From: Rattus norvegicus
Lineage: Eukaryota > Chordata > Mammalia > Rodentia > Muridae
Assembly (NCBI RefSeq): GCF_036323735.1
Contig: NC_086034.1
Coordinates: 28,861,439 to 28,925,438 of the forward strand
Direction of reading: 5' to 3'
DNA length: 64,000 bases
The translations under genes and the position numbers were made by a program. How positions within the stretch are numbered: the stretch's first letter is position 1; every line of letters begins with the position of its first letter. The notes under the pieces were generated by a model. That model made no database searches. It was not told the DNA's origin and saw nothing but the letters and a program-made list of their open reading frames with translations. This document shows, in pieces, positions 23,873-35,983 of this stretch.

Positions 23873-25208
23873 CATATTCATGTATGTGTTTATATTCTAT
23901 TTGACGAATACTTAGCTTTTGTAAATTTTTTAACCAGTTGCTAAATTTGTCACTAGTTTTATTTTCACCATCCCTGTTAATGAAATATTTCCAAAGTTAT
24001 TCTTGAAGAAAATAACTTGAAGATAGTAAATTAATTTTACTTTTTAGTTCATCCTTAGTCTTTGTCATTAAACAAGATATGGTGATTTTTGCCTAAAAAG
24101 AAATTAGCATAAAATAAAAATATTTTAAATCCCACAAACCATTAATTTAAACAGAGAGAAACACTACTTTGCCAAGTGCCTTTTCTATACAATTGATCCT
24201 TCAGGGTTTCTGTTGATGGTAGATTGAGTGAAAGTTGTTATCCCTACTGGAAATATTGAAAAAAATGGTTGCTCATCTTATATATTACATCTCAGGGGTC
24301 CATAGGTTTCTCATGGATATTGATATTCTCAGAGCATAGATGCATGGCCAACATTTATTGAATTAAAAAGATTCAGCACAGGTAATTTTTCCAAACCCTT
24401 TTTATCTAGTCTTCTCATAGTTGGCTGTTTAGCAACTCTGCTAACAAGAATTAGTTGGAATAGATTGGTTCAACGGTTAAAATGAACAAATGGTTAGTCT
24501 TTCAAGATGCACTGTTAATTTGGAGCGATGAACAAACTTCTCATTTATATAACAAGCAGCTTTTAAAAAATAATGAATAGCTTCCCATTTGTATTGTGTG
24601 CTAAAGGGTACAAACTCTCCTATTTATTACGTTCTTCCTATCTAAATACTGTTATTTGGACTTAGGTTTCAGAACACTTGTGTGAAATTAAACACTGTTA
24701 TTAACAGGACAGATGGTCTGTTAGCCGCTGCAAGCTCACCTTGCTGATGCCCCAGCAGCAGTGCTGGTCACTGACACTGCCATGACATAGTTGTAACTAT
24801 TTGTGAGTTGCTTCTGTTTGAAGAAAGAAAAAGAAAAGGATGGAGAATTGTTTTCTTTAGGAAGAAGAACTCACACTTTAAAAGAGATGCATTGCTTGTG
24901 AAAGGAAAAGGATTCCTGTGTAGTTACAGTCAGCAATGCAAGAAGGGGTTTGAAGCTTTTTCCAAAAATAAAAGAAATTGAGTGATAGAAGTGCCGAGTG
25001 CCTGAAGTCTGTATCAGCCGTAGGTTAAGGTTATTCTTAATCTAATGCTCACTCTACTGGCCTTAATAGCATCATTCGTGATTTGTGCTCAGTATTTCTA
25101 CCTACATCTTGCCATGTCTGATTCTACCTCTGACTTTAATTGCCTTGGTTGATCTCATTTACACGTATGGAATTAAGATTTACAGGAAATCAAATATAAC
25201 ATAGTCAA
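23873..25208. other. Unassigned AT-rich DNA
   Basis: No repeat or gene recognised over 1.3 kb. Confidence 0.5.
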
Positions 25209-25960
25209 TTTTCTTAGAAACCACCAAATTGATTTCCAAAGTGGTTGTACAAGTTTACACTTCTACCAGCAATGGAGGAGTGGTCCTTTGCTCCCATCCT
25301 GCCAGGAATGAGCTGTCCCTTGAGTTTTTTATCTTAGCCATTCTAACGGGTGTAAACTGGAATCTCAGAGTCATTTTGATTTTCACTTCCCTAAAGACTA
25401 AAGATGTTGAACATTTAAATATTTCTTGGCCATTAGAGATTCTTCTTTTGTGAATTCTCTTGCTTAGCTCTTTGACTCATTTTTCTAAATTGGGGTATTT
25501 GTTTTGCTGGTGTGTGATTTCTTGCTCTTTTATATATTTTAGATATTAGTCCTCTGTTCCATTTGGGGTTGGTGATCCTCTCTTCCAGTTCTGTAGGGGG
25601 CATTTTGTCTAGTTGCAGTGACCTCATGAGGTCACATTTATTAATTGTTGTTCTTAGTGCTTGAGCTGTGGATGCTCTACTCAGGAAGTTGTCTCCTATG
25701 CCTATGAGCTCAAGGCTATCCCCCACTTTCTCTTCTATTATATTTAGTGATTCCAATTTTATGTTGAGGTCTTTGACCCACTTACACTTGAGTTTCGTGC
25801 ACGGTGCTAAGAATGGATCTATTTGCATTCTTCTACATGCAGACATCTAGTTAGACCAGCGCCATTTGTTTAAGATGGTGCATTTTTTCTATTGTACAGT
25901 TTTAGCTTCTCTGTCAAGATAATTCTTGAGAATAATCAACAGTTGTCTAATTGAAGGTAA
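25209..25960 (-). mobile_element. L1 ORF2 internal fragment (minus)
   Basis: The reverse strand reads through the C-terminal part of L1 ORF2. The 25433-25846 frame of 137 residues lies within it, and the order of landmarks is that of L1. Neither the 3' UTR nor an A tail is present, so the piece is truncated at both ends by later events. There are several frameshifts. Confidence 0.85.
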
Positions 25961-27286
25961 ACACCATCCATATAGGGAATTCATGACCTATACTGTTAAC
26001 TTAGCCAACTATTACTGGTTAGAGATGTCATAGACAGGGTGCCAGCCCCACCTGGTACATTTACAATACAAGTTCCGTACCTAACACTCAGGAAAAATTG
26101 CCTAAGAGCAGGATAAAAAGAGGATCAGGATGTCATCTGTGAAGCAGTGTCTGCTGGAAATGACAAGGATGATGCACCTATGAAATCTCAACAATATGGT
26201 TGACTAAGCATAAATTTATGACTACAACAAAAGTAGATGTGCATTCTACTGAAATATTTAATCTCTCCTGTAAAGCATATAAATGTATTAAATTATTTTA
26301 TTATAATTAATTGAATCTTGGAGACAAAGTCATTGTGATTTCTAACCAAATGCTGTTTCATGTGCGTTAACAGAGTCCTGTTAGGGATGAGGGATAGAGT
26401 CATCATGGTCTTTTGCATTCTTTTCAACGAGAATTTCAAGAATACTTTAATCTTTTCCATTGCCATTGTTCTCCTTTTGAGTCTTTTGATCTTCTATGGT
26501 CTTATCTGTCTGCTCTCCCATCAGACCTGATCTCTCTTCTTTAGGTTTCTCAGTGATCCAGAAGGATGATTTGGGTGGGGTGGCGTTGTCTCCTTATTCT
26601 GTGGCTTCCAGTTGGGTTGGGTTTGAATAAGGATATTCAGGGTGAGAATAATGTTTTCTCCAATTCAACCTCACAATTGAAGTTTTTCCCAATTCTAGGT
26701 CCCAGTAAGGTTTTAATATATTAGAAATTATATTATGAATTATGAGATTAGATTATGTCAGTTCTAAGGTGGTTCAGGATTTTCCAATATTTCTGGAGGT
26801 AACTAGTTTTTACTTAACTTTATGTTCATGCCATTAAATGTTTTATTTCTTAACATATTGTTTAATAAATCTCAGACAATTGTGCCCTCTCCTAGCAAAA
26901 TACAGAATCATATACTGCCCTATTCTAATGATTGGAACTGTCTATAACTGACTACATGTTCACGGTCAGCCCTTAGCCTTCATTGCAAAACAATCTCAAC
27001 CAGGAACAGACTTTGCTCGCAAACCCAATGATGCCATTTTCCTGAACTAAATCCCATGGCACCCAATCACCATAGCAGGAGTTTCTGACCTGAGACTTTG
27101 TCAAATGATCTTTCAAAGGATCTTTGCATGTACATGTATGAAGATCTTGCAAGTATGTGCGAACACACACAGACACACATGTGCATACACACGCACATAC
27201 ACACAACAGACAAAGAGCAGTCTTATAAATGCATATGAAAACTATTTGAAATTTTACCTCTGCAACTAATTTAACTGTCTTCTGCA
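25961..27286. other. Unassigned DNA
   Basis: I recognise no repeat. A CA-rich short run lies at 27165-27210. Confidence 0.45.
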
Positions 27287-27287
27287 C

Positions 27288-27505
27288 ACTGGAACTGGAG
27301 CAATGGCTCAGTGTTTATGAGAATCATAGACCATTCTTCCTGAGAACCTCGATTCTGTTTCAAGAAACCACATGTAAATACAGTTCTAGGGAACCTGATG
27401 CCCTCTTCTGGCTTCTGTGGAAATCAGGCAAAACAAGGGGTGCACAGACATACATGCAGGCAAAATACTCACACACATGAAATAAAAATTTAAAAAAATC
27501 TTTAA
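27288..27505 (+). mobile_element. B3-type SINE
   Basis: GGAACTGGAGCAATGGCTCAG, CTGATGCCCTCTTCTGGC, ACAGACATACATGCAGGCAAAA and an A-rich tail define B3. Confidence 0.85.
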
Positions 27506-27571
27506 AAAATTTTCCCTGAACATTGATAATACCACTGGCTTCATACTGACTATGTCACAATGTGTTTTCTT

Positions 27572-27756
27572 TTTTTTTTTAGATTTATTTATTTATTTTA
27601 TGTGAATACACTATCACTGTCTTCAGACCCACCAGAAGAGAGAATTGGATCCATTACAGATGGTTGTGAGCCACCATGTGGTTGCTGGGAATTGAACTCA
27701 GGACCTCTGGAAGAGCAGTCGGTGCTCTTAACCACTGAGCCATCCCTCCAGCTCCT
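27572..27756 (-). mobile_element. B2 SINE (minus)
   Basis: Near-consensus B2 in reverse (CCACCATGTGGTTGCTGGG, TTAACCACTGAGCCATCC). It is flanked by a perfect 15-bp target duplication ACAATGTGTTTTCTT at 27557-27571 and 27757-27771. Confidence 0.96.
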
Positions 27757-27771
27757 ACAATGTGTTTTCTT

Positions 27772-28195
27772 AATCCCATCTTTAATCACATATTGAAATA
27801 ATATCCAAATTCAAAAGATAAAATCTAGACTGCCTTCTGGCTTTCCAGTTTATTCCTCTACTGCTTAACACTGTGTGTTTATACTGAATCACAGAGCCAC
27901 ACTCTGAATTATAACTTCAGGTGCTTCTCATACTTCTGAAAACTATTTGCCCACACTTAATAGCCCTTTAATAATAAATTTTATTTTGTTTTATAATAAA
28001 AATGGGCTATTAAAACCAATAAACTAGTTTTACTACTTGATATGCCTATTGCAGTCAATGAAGTGTAAGTGAAGAGGTTTGTACCCGTTCAAAACCTAAG
28101 ACTTGAAACATAATCAGACTTCAAACCCATACCTTTAAAACTCAAATAAGGTTACAGTTCAGGCATGACATTCTCTTTATAAGATGTCCTCAGGA
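27772..28195. other. Unassigned AT-rich DNA
   Basis: Nothing recognisable. It contains a small inverted motif, TTAATAGCCC near 27959 and GGGCTATTAA near 28005. Confidence 0.5.
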
Positions 28196-28488
28196 GGCTC
28201 AAGTTGTTACAGGTACTTCTGTACAACCATGAAAATCTGAGTTCAGATTCCAGCAGCCACATAACAAGCCAGGTGCTAGTAGTCTCACAGGTGGTCTCAC
28301 AGGTGCCAGTAATTCTAGTGTTGGGGGATGGGGAGATTGTGACAAGAAGATCACGTGTCTTGCCTGCTTCTAGCTTAGCAAAGAAATGTGAGCTCCAGAT
28401 TCAGGGAAATTCCTTACTCAAAGGAATAAGGTGAGGGTTGATAGAGAAGACACACAATGTCCTCTCAGGTTTCTGCATGTACACAGCT
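28196..28488 (+). mobile_element. B4A-type SINE
   Basis: CTGAGTTCAGATTCCAGCAGC, GTGAGCTCCAGATTCAGGG, TAAGGTGAGGGTTGATAGAG and AGACACACAATGTCCTCTC are B4 landmarks in order. The tail flows into a long CA array. Confidence 0.75.
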
Positions 28489-28489
<1 letters not shown>

Positions 28490-28528
<39 letters not shown>

Positions 28529-28700
28529 TACATATACATACACATATACACACATCCCACATACACCTATAAGACACATGCACACACACATACACACGCA
28601 CATACACACACATATACACACTTACACACATGCACACACACATACACACACATACACACATACACACACACCTACACATACACACACACACACACACACT
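28490..28700 (+). repeat. (CA)n/(CATA)n microsatellite
   Basis: About 210 bases of CA repeats with TACA and TGCA variants, at the 3' end of a B4 SINE. His-Thr and Cys-Val frames over it are artefacts. Confidence 0.97.
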
Positions 28701-28823
28701 TTCCTACATGACCTCTACTTTCCAGTGCCATGTCACTTTGTACTAACATACTCTATCATGATTTATTCATTATTAATATTTCTTACTGTGTGAGATGTAA
28801 GGATGGAATATTTACTATGCTCC

Positions 28824-28866
28824 TTCCTTCCTTCCTTCCTTCCTTCCTTCCTTCCTTCCTTCCTTC
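28824..28866 (+). repeat. (CCTT)n microsatellite
   Basis: About ten CCTT units. Confidence 0.97.
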
Positions 28867-29770
28867 TAATGCAGTTTTTACTGAAAATTCCCAGGCTCAA
28901 TTGCTTCTGCTACTCAAGACTCCCAAGCAACTGGGACAACAGTACATACTGCCACCCTTGGCTACCCTTGCTTCTTTGCAATCAGAACATAAAGAGTGTC
29001 TGAAATTCACTGTAGCATAAATTATCACGTATACTAGTGCTTTCTAGAAGAATCACACTGTTTTTAAAGGGAGATTGAATCTATGTATATTAGGAATTAT
29101 GAAAATACATTATTTCTGTAAGTGTCAGTTTTTTTTTACTCCTGACTCAAAACTGGATCATTTAGATAATATGGTATTATATAATATGGTATCAAGCTAT
29201 ACTATAGCACTGTTTTCTAGTTTCTTCATTGTCTTAATTACACATAAATGATTAACTCACCATATGTGCAATGAAAATGCAACTTTCCCTTTAAGTTTAA
29301 TTGAATTAATACATATGTAAGTGTTGACACGATTTAAGTTTTTGTAACCAATATCACATGTTGTAAATAGCTTCACAACAGAAAACAGTTTACTTAAGGC
29401 ACATTATAATTTATGTTGGTTTAATTTACTGAACTTACAGACTAATTTAAAAGATGCATATGGTAGTAATAGCATCCAAACATGCATTTTGTAACATAAT
29501 ATCCATTCATTAGAAAATTAAATACGCATAAAATATCCTTTGACCACAAAATATTTTATGAACAAGAATAAAGTTTATCAAAAAATGCAATTGCAGCCTA
29601 ATGGTGACATAAAAACGTGACACCAATAACTCATATTTACTGAGATGTGTTAAATGCTAGGCATTTTTTTAATGCTCTACATTCCTTAAGGCATTTAACT
29701 AGCAAAATCATTTCGAATTGTCATTTTCCTCTATATTATAAATACAGAAAATGAAAGGAAAAGCACCTGA
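28867..29770. other. Unassigned AT-rich DNA
   Basis: No repeat or gene recognised. The 28880-28970 segment may be a decayed B1, but I cannot establish it. Confidence 0.45.
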
Positions 29771-30125
29771 GGCTTGGGCTGGGGAGATGGTGCAGTCAAC
29801 AGCTTTTATTTTAAACATAAGGACCTGAGTTCAAACACTTTGCTCCCACATTAAAAAAGCAAACAAACAAACAAAAAACTAGGCATGGCTGTACATTCGT
29901 GTAACCTCAGCACAGTTGGGAAGCAGCATATAGGTGAGCTCTTGAGAGCTCGAAGAACAGCCAGCCTATATGAACTGGTGAGCTTCAAGTTCAGTAAGAG
30001 AATTTGTCTCAGTGCAATAGGATATAAAATACCCAAAATCCTGTTGTGGTCTCTACCCGAGTATTCATGAGCGTACACCCCCACATGCTCACATACATGC
30101 CCATGCATCATACACACAAAACCAC
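29771..30125 (+). mobile_element. B4A-type SINE
   Basis: GGGCTGGGGAGATGGTGCAG, GGACCTGAGTTCAAACAC, AACTAGGCATGGCTGTACATTC and a CA-rich tail follow B4 order. An internal AAAC run (29858-29877) interrupts it. Confidence 0.75.
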
Positions 30126-30264
30126 ACAAAAAATAAAACACAACAAGATGAAACACACATATATAAAACAATAAAAAAGAAAATAGAAAAGAAAAATGAG
30201 CAATGGTGAAGGCTGATGGTTGCAAATGCCCCCACGGGATTTAGAGCATCGATAACTAAACCTT

Positions 30265-30765
30265 TCAGCCTCCTTTTATTATTTATTTGTTTCCTTATTT
30301 ATTCACATTTCATCCCAATCACAAGGCCCCATCCTCCCAGTCCCATCCTCACACTCTTCCTCCCCTCATTTTCCATCCCTGTCTCCTCAAAGGAGAGGCC
30401 CTCCATGGGTACCAACTGAAAGAGGCAGGACTAAGAAGATAGTCTCCCACTGAGGGCCAACAAAGGCAGCCAAACTAGGGGAAAGGGATCCAAAGATGAT
30501 GGGCAACAGAGTCAGAGACAGCACCTGCTCCAATTGTTACAGACCTGCATGAAGACCAAGCTGTACATCTGTTACATACGTGTAGAGAACCTGGGCCCTG
30601 CCCCTACATGCTCTTTGGTTGGTGATACAGTCTCTGTGAGCCCCAGTGTTGACTCTGTAGGTCTTCTTCTGGTGTTGTGGACCCCACTGGCTTCCTCATT
30701 TCTTCCCTTTACTTTTCCAAAAGACTCCCTGGATTCCACCTAACATTTGGGTATGGATCTTTTCG
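30265..30765 (-). mobile_element. Older L1 3' UTR (minus)
   Basis: The plus strand carries the reverse of an Lx-type L1 3' UTR: CATGCTCTTTGGTTGGTGATAC and GTTGACTCTGTAGGTCTTCTT. A distinct, younger L1 end follows at 30770, so two L1 tails are stacked in the same orientation. Confidence 0.7.
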
Positions 30766-30769
30766 TTTT

Positions 30770-31152
30770 TTTCCTATTTTTATTTATTTTTATTGGATAT
30801 TTTATTTACATTTCAAATGTTATCCCCTTTCCTGGTTTTCCCTTTGGAAACCCCCAATTCCATCCTCCCTCCCCCTGCTTCTATCAGGGTGCTCCCCCAC
30901 CCACCAACTCCCTCCTGCCTCCTTGTCCTGGCATTCCTCTACACTGGAGCATACAGCTTTCCAGGACAAAGGGTCTCTCCTCCCACTGATGTCCGACAAA
31001 GCCATCCTATGCTACATATTTGTCTGGAGCAATGGGTCCTACCATGTGTACTCTTTGGTTGGTGGTTTAGTCTCTGGAAGCTCTAGGGAGTCTGATTGGT
31101 TGATATTGTTGTTCTTCCTATGGGGCTGCAAACCCCTTCAGCTCCTTCAGTA
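30770..31152 (-). mobile_element. L1 3' end (minus)
   Basis: A T-rich start, CATTTCAAATGTTATCCCC, CACTGGAGCATACAGC, CTCTTTGGTTGGTGG and CTTCCTATGGGGCTGCAAAC are the reverse of the rodent L1 terminus. It is heavily 5' truncated. Confidence 0.88.
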
Positions 31153-31645
31153 ATCACTATGAACTACTGAAGTACTAAATAAATAGAAAATTAAACTATT
31201 ATTGACAAATAATACCCCAAAATTAGGAATGTGAAAATACTCTGGTCCATATTCCTGCCTTGACTGATTCCTGGGAGTGATCTATTTTAGTATTAGAAAG
31301 AAAATGCTCAACCAACCATTATAGTCAATTTCTCCTAAACATTACATCATAACAATAATTTCTTCTTGCTCTTTCTAAACAACATAGCCCTATAAGGAAT
31401 TCCTCACAGTACATTGGGGCCCCTAGAAGCACACTTCCAGGAGCCAGTTTGCTTACACTTGGGCTCTGTTGACATCTCTTCACAACTACATTTGTCAGCT
31501 TCCTCATCTATAAAACAAGAGTAATGAGGGACTCTATGGGTTTGTCATCATTACTGCATTACCTGACATATATGAAACATTCTGACAGTTCCTAAGAGAT
31601 TATGTAGCTCTTATTCGTATTTTTATCATGGCAAAAAAATTACGC
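31153..31645. other. Unassigned DNA
   Basis: Nothing recognisable. Confidence 0.5.
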
Positions 31646-31778
31646 TTTTTTTAAGACAAGGTCTCACTATCCAGGCCTGGCTGTCTTGGAACTCACTGTG
31701 GCCTCAAACTCACAGAGATCCATCAGCCTCTGCGTCCATGGTGCTGAGATTAAAGGAGTGTGCCCCTATACCCAGCTG
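31646..31778 (-). mobile_element. B1 SINE (minus)
   Basis: AAGACAAGGTCTCACTATCC, CTGTCTTGGAACTCACTGTGG and CACAGAGATCCATCAGCCTC are the reverse of a 7SL-derived B1. It is moderately diverged. Confidence 0.88.
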
Positions 31779-32427
31779 GAGATTACCTCTTATAATTATC
31801 AACAATCTTGATGCAAATTATATAAAAGTATTAAATAACTATTCCTATTTATAAATCCATCCAATGTGTCCTTTGCTAGTGTGTGTTTTATTATAGTTTA
31901 TGTTTTATTTATTTCATGGTTTCTTGGAGTTCACATATAACTGAAACATTGCAGTACAATTAAGTGAACTGACATGTGCTTTCCAGGCCGTCTATAAGAA
32001 ACTGACAGCATTCTATAGACAAACAGTTGAATGTCTGTGGTCACAAGGGTGCATTGTAGAGTGTTGTTAAAAATCTCAACCAAGCCTGAACTTGATTCTT
32101 GGCAAACCTGAGTCAGCATGCCTGGGTTCAGCACGTTGGACAGTGCCAAAGGCATGCTCTGCTTACTCGAGCAAGCATTGGGACAATGTTCAGAAATTGG
32201 AGCAAATACATGGACCTGGATGCAACTCCATTACTCTCTTACATACACAAAAGTAGTTATTATTCTATTCACAAGAAATCAAAATCACAATAGGGTCTAA
32301 ATATGTCAAACAATGAACAAGAGAGAATAACTACATTTTCAGCAAAGCTTCCCTGATCCCTGGCTTCTAGCTGCGCCCCCAGGGATGCATATTGATATTT
32401 TTCTAAGTTGTTTTTAAGCATTAATTA
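31779..32427. other. Unassigned DNA
   Basis: Nothing recognisable. Confidence 0.5.
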
Positions 32428-32645
32428 GAGCTGGGAATGTAGCTCAGCTGGTAGAGGGCTTGTCTAGTGTGCACAAAGCCCTGGATCTGATCCCCAGTTC
32501 AACATACTCGGGTGTAGTGGTGCATGTCTTTAATCCCAGCACTGAGGAGATAGAAGCAGAAGAATCAGAGGGTCAATGTATCTTTAGCTACATAGTGACT
32601 TTGAGGCCAGTCTGAGATACTTAGTAAGGTCCTGTATTAGCAAAG
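32428..32645 (+). mobile_element. ID-B1 composite (B4-type) SINE
   Basis: An ID head (GGGAATGTAGCTCAGCTGG, with GAGGGCTTGTCTAGTGTGC) joins a B1-like body (GGGTGTAGTGGTGCATGTC, TTTAATCCCAGCACTGAGG). The composite structure is clear. Confidence 0.85.
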
Positions 32646-33555
32646 GAAAACAGTGAATTATTTTGTTGCACTAGAACATACAGTATTTAAAGCTGAGGAA
32701 TTAATGAGGTTGATAAGTGTTATGAATGATGTTTATAAATATTATTTTATTTAGTAGCAACTTAAGCACTGCATGAGGTTTAGATTCAGAAGATATTCTA
32801 AACGCAAATATATAATCTCGCCCTCTGGAAGATAATCCCAAAGATATGTATACTTATCCTTTCCATTATTTTGCCATAAAAATTATACATTCTTAGTGTG
32901 TTTTGATTATCATAGAATGATTTCTTTAGTTTATGCAATGGGCTTTCATTCATTTTAAAATAAAGCAATTTTACTGCAGAACTGAATTTAGCAGTCGATA
33001 AATTCTCTGCAAAGTAAATGGCATTATGGAAAGCTCTAAGAGAGCCTTTCTTCAACAAAATTTGACTTGCATCACGTGCCTACTCTTTAATTCAAGACCT
33101 TCATCAAATACAACCAGTCTGCAGATCACAAGGCCTTCATCATGCCTCCAAGTCTGCAATTCAAGGCCTTCACCGCGCCCCATAAGTTGTAGTGCAAGGG
33201 CCTCATCATGCTCCCAGTCTGCAGTTCAAAGCCTTCTGGGCTTTGTTTCTCTTTTCTTGTTTGTAGCTATCTTCAGATAAGAATATATATTTTGGATTCT
33301 TTGAGGAAAGTATTTTTCAAAATATACAGAGTCCCCCAAAAATATTTCAACAACACTAAAATAATATAAAAAATGGTCTGGCAAAAAGAGAAATTCAGCC
33401 ATTCCTGGAAGTGTACAAGAAACATCCCCACAATTGAAGGGAGTCCACGAACCTTGATGTAGCATCCTGGCCTGAGATGAAAAGGATACACGGTGATCAA
33501 GCTTGCTGGTTTTACAAAATGCTTTCTAAAATACAAATTCCACCTAAAAATAAAT
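32646..33555. other. Unassigned DNA with a short imperfect tandem
   Basis: At about 33090-33240 a phrase of CTGCAGTTCAAGGCCTTCATC type recurs four to five times imperfectly (period about 33-37 bp). Otherwise nothing is recognised. Confidence 0.5.
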
Positions 33556-33600
33556 GCTTGATTTTGTTTTGTTTTGTTTTTTGTTTGTTTGTTTGTTTCT
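33556..33600 (+). repeat. (TTTTG)n/(TTTG)n microsatellite
   Basis: Short T/G array. Confidence 0.93.
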
Positions 33601-33764
33601 CTGTCTGGCTCTTTTCATTTAGGGTAAGGCCTTTCTCCACATAATTGCCAGTGGCAAAGGCTTGCCCAAACTTTAAGGTGAATAGAGTTACATTGTACAC
33701 ATACACCACTAATTCTTCTTTCATTTACGTCTAGATGGACATGGAGGGTTCATTCCAAACCTAG

Positions 33765-34215
33765 CTTTTTTATAATGTCGTGATAAATGAAAATGCAAAT
33801 ATTTTTTCATTGTTTGTTCAAATCCTTTGGTTACATACTTAGAAGTGGTGTTACTGGCTCATAGAGTAGTTCTTTGTTCAGTTCTCCTTAGTGACGATAC
33901 TGATTTTCCTGTCTACAGTTTGCAAGAATCTCCTATCTCCACATCCTTGCCAACATTTGCTGTCTCTGATTCATTGCTGATATCTATTCTGATTGCTGTG
34001 CATGGTTTTACTTTTCATTCACAATTATTAACCATGTCTAACGTTTTATATACCTGTTGGTCGTTTGTACGTCTTATTTTGACAAATATCTACTCAAGTG
34101 TTTCACCTTTCTTAATAGAATCATTTGTTTCCTTGCCATTGAGTTATTCATGCTTGTGGCATATTCAAAATCTTAAGTTAATCTATGCCATCCATAAGAT
34201 TATCCTGATATACTT
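33765..34215 (-). mobile_element. Ancient L1 ORF2 end (minus)
   Basis: The reverse of the ORF2 tail: 'tccacatccttgccaacatttgctgtct' type spacing, ATACCTGTTGGTCGTTTGTACG, and CATTTGTTTCCTTGCC. It is strongly diverged and has no intact frame. Confidence 0.65.
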
Positions 34216-34938
34216 CTTCTATGTTATATGAAGCTATCAAATCATTCATAACAAGAATATGGGTGCAACAGAAAACATGCTATAAGTAGGTCCAAAATGT
34301 CCATTTATTATTTCAAAATGAAAGCCAATAGATGGCAAGCTCACATAACGGCTGTGGTAGATTTTTTTATATGTATAAAAATAAAGAGGCATAGCTTGGA
34401 AGCAGCCATATTAGTAGAGAATAAAATTTTAATAGAATGAAGTTAGAGGAAGTTAAGATTTTAAAAAGAAGAAAACAGGGGACAGAATTCAAACAAAAGG
34501 ATATAGAGTTTACTACAAGGATGGGAATAATTTAGGTCAGGTTGTACTGAGGCCCTACTTTTCTGTCCAAAATAGGCCCTGCAGTGAGTGAACGCTGGCC
34601 ACCTTTATCCTGTCACCATCACAGCACAAGTCTTTCTGGTTTGACATCTCAGAAGATAAGGAAACTGTGCTGTCTATTAAGAACTTCTGCCTAAGAGCAC
34701 TGCATTCATTCGCTGTCTGTGGCAAGTCACTTTGCCACACAAGTATCAGAAATGCCTGTGGGAGGAAAGAAAGGGAAGCTGGGAGGTCTGCAAAATGGTG
34801 GCAAATTAACAGCTATTAACACATGCAAAAATCAGAGGGAGCAGACTGAAAAATGTGAAAGAGCAAAATTTTCACATGTGCGCATACATATTTAAGCACT
34901 ACATTTTTAATGTAACTGTATGCAAAAATGTGGTGACT
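34216..34938. other. Unassigned DNA
   Basis: Nothing recognisable. Confidence 0.5.
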
Positions 34939-35091
34939 GGTGCTAAGTGTCAACTTGATGGACTCTGGAACCACCTGGAATGTGGGTCCCTTGGCATGCT
35001 GTGGGGGACGAGCTTGATCACATTAGCTGAGGAGAGATCCAGCCATTCTACGTGGTACCATTCTCTAGTTGGGTTCCAGGATTGAACAGAT
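34939..35091 (+). repeat. Old rodent LTR-like repeat, 5' part
   Basis: GTGCTAAGTGTCAACTTGATGG, ACCACCTGGAATGTGGGTC and TACCATTCTCTAGTTGGGTTCC match the 5' half of a rodent LTR-like repeat. It is cut off by the hAT element at 35092. Confidence 0.5.
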
Positions 35092-35279
35092 CAGGGGTTC
35101 TCAACCAGTTTGGGGGTGCATATTAGATACCCTGCATATCAGATATTTAATTAGAATTCAGAACAGTAGCAAAAGTACAGTTATGAGGAAACAATAAAAA
35201 TAACTTTATGGTTGGGGATCACCACAACATGAGGAACTGTGTCAAAGGATCGCAGCATTAGGAAGGTTGAGAACATCTT
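35092..35279 (-). mobile_element. URR1-like hAT-Charlie MITE
   Basis: The ends are CAGGGGTTCTCAACC and GGTTGAGAACATCTT, imperfect inverted repeats of the hAT type. The body matches, in reverse, the copy at 38338-38446/43706-43775. It is non-coding and non-autonomous. Confidence 0.8.
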
Positions 35280-35861
35280 ACCAGTTGGGGAAAATGAACT
35301 AAGCAAAAATTCATTGCTATCTACTTTCTGATTGTGGATGATGTACGACTCGCTATTTCAAGCCTTTACCATGTTAGCTTCTCTGTCATTAAGTACTTTA
35401 TTTCTTAGTTAATATTTGAAATTAGCTGCTTCTGTCAGAAATAAAAATAATAGAAACAGAAAAATAACTGAGAAGAGAATATATATATATATGAATATAC
35501 CTATATATTAATCACTCAATAAGGGTATATTCAGAAAATAGATCCATAGGCAATTTCACTATTTTGTAATGATCACAGAGTATATTGTACAATCTGCAAA
35601 GTACAGCCTACTGCTACCAGGCTATAAACTTCTCCAGTATGTTACTATACTAAGTGCCTAGATAAGTGTAGCACAGTAGCAAAGGCTGTGTACCTAAACA
35701 TAGCTAGACACATGAAAGGTAAAATGGAAATGCTGGGAAATACTAACTTTACTATTCCACTATGACCTCACAGTACTGCTGTCACTCCCACTGCTCCATT
35801 ACTCACCAAAACACTTCACTATGAAACACTTAGTACTTAGTACCATGCATACATACATATA
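35280..35861. other. Unassigned DNA with an AT run
   Basis: A short (AT)n run lies at about 35479-35492. Otherwise nothing is recognised. Confidence 0.5.
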
Positions 35862-35884
35862 GTAGATGATAGATGATAGATAGA

Positions 35885-35983
<99 letters not shown>
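35862..35983 (+). repeat. (GATA)n-(GACA)n-(GATA)n block
   Basis: GATA units, about 10 GACA units, then GATA again. This is the Bkm-type GATA/GACA combination. Ile-Tyr-Leu-Ser frames on the minus strand are artefacts. Confidence 0.97.

Noticed and set aside
25433..25846. 137-residue minus-strand frame
   Set aside because: It is a piece of dead L1 ORF2, truncated at both ends.
35862..35983. CRISPR-like array
   Set aside because: Tetranucleotide repeat without spacers, in a rodent genome.
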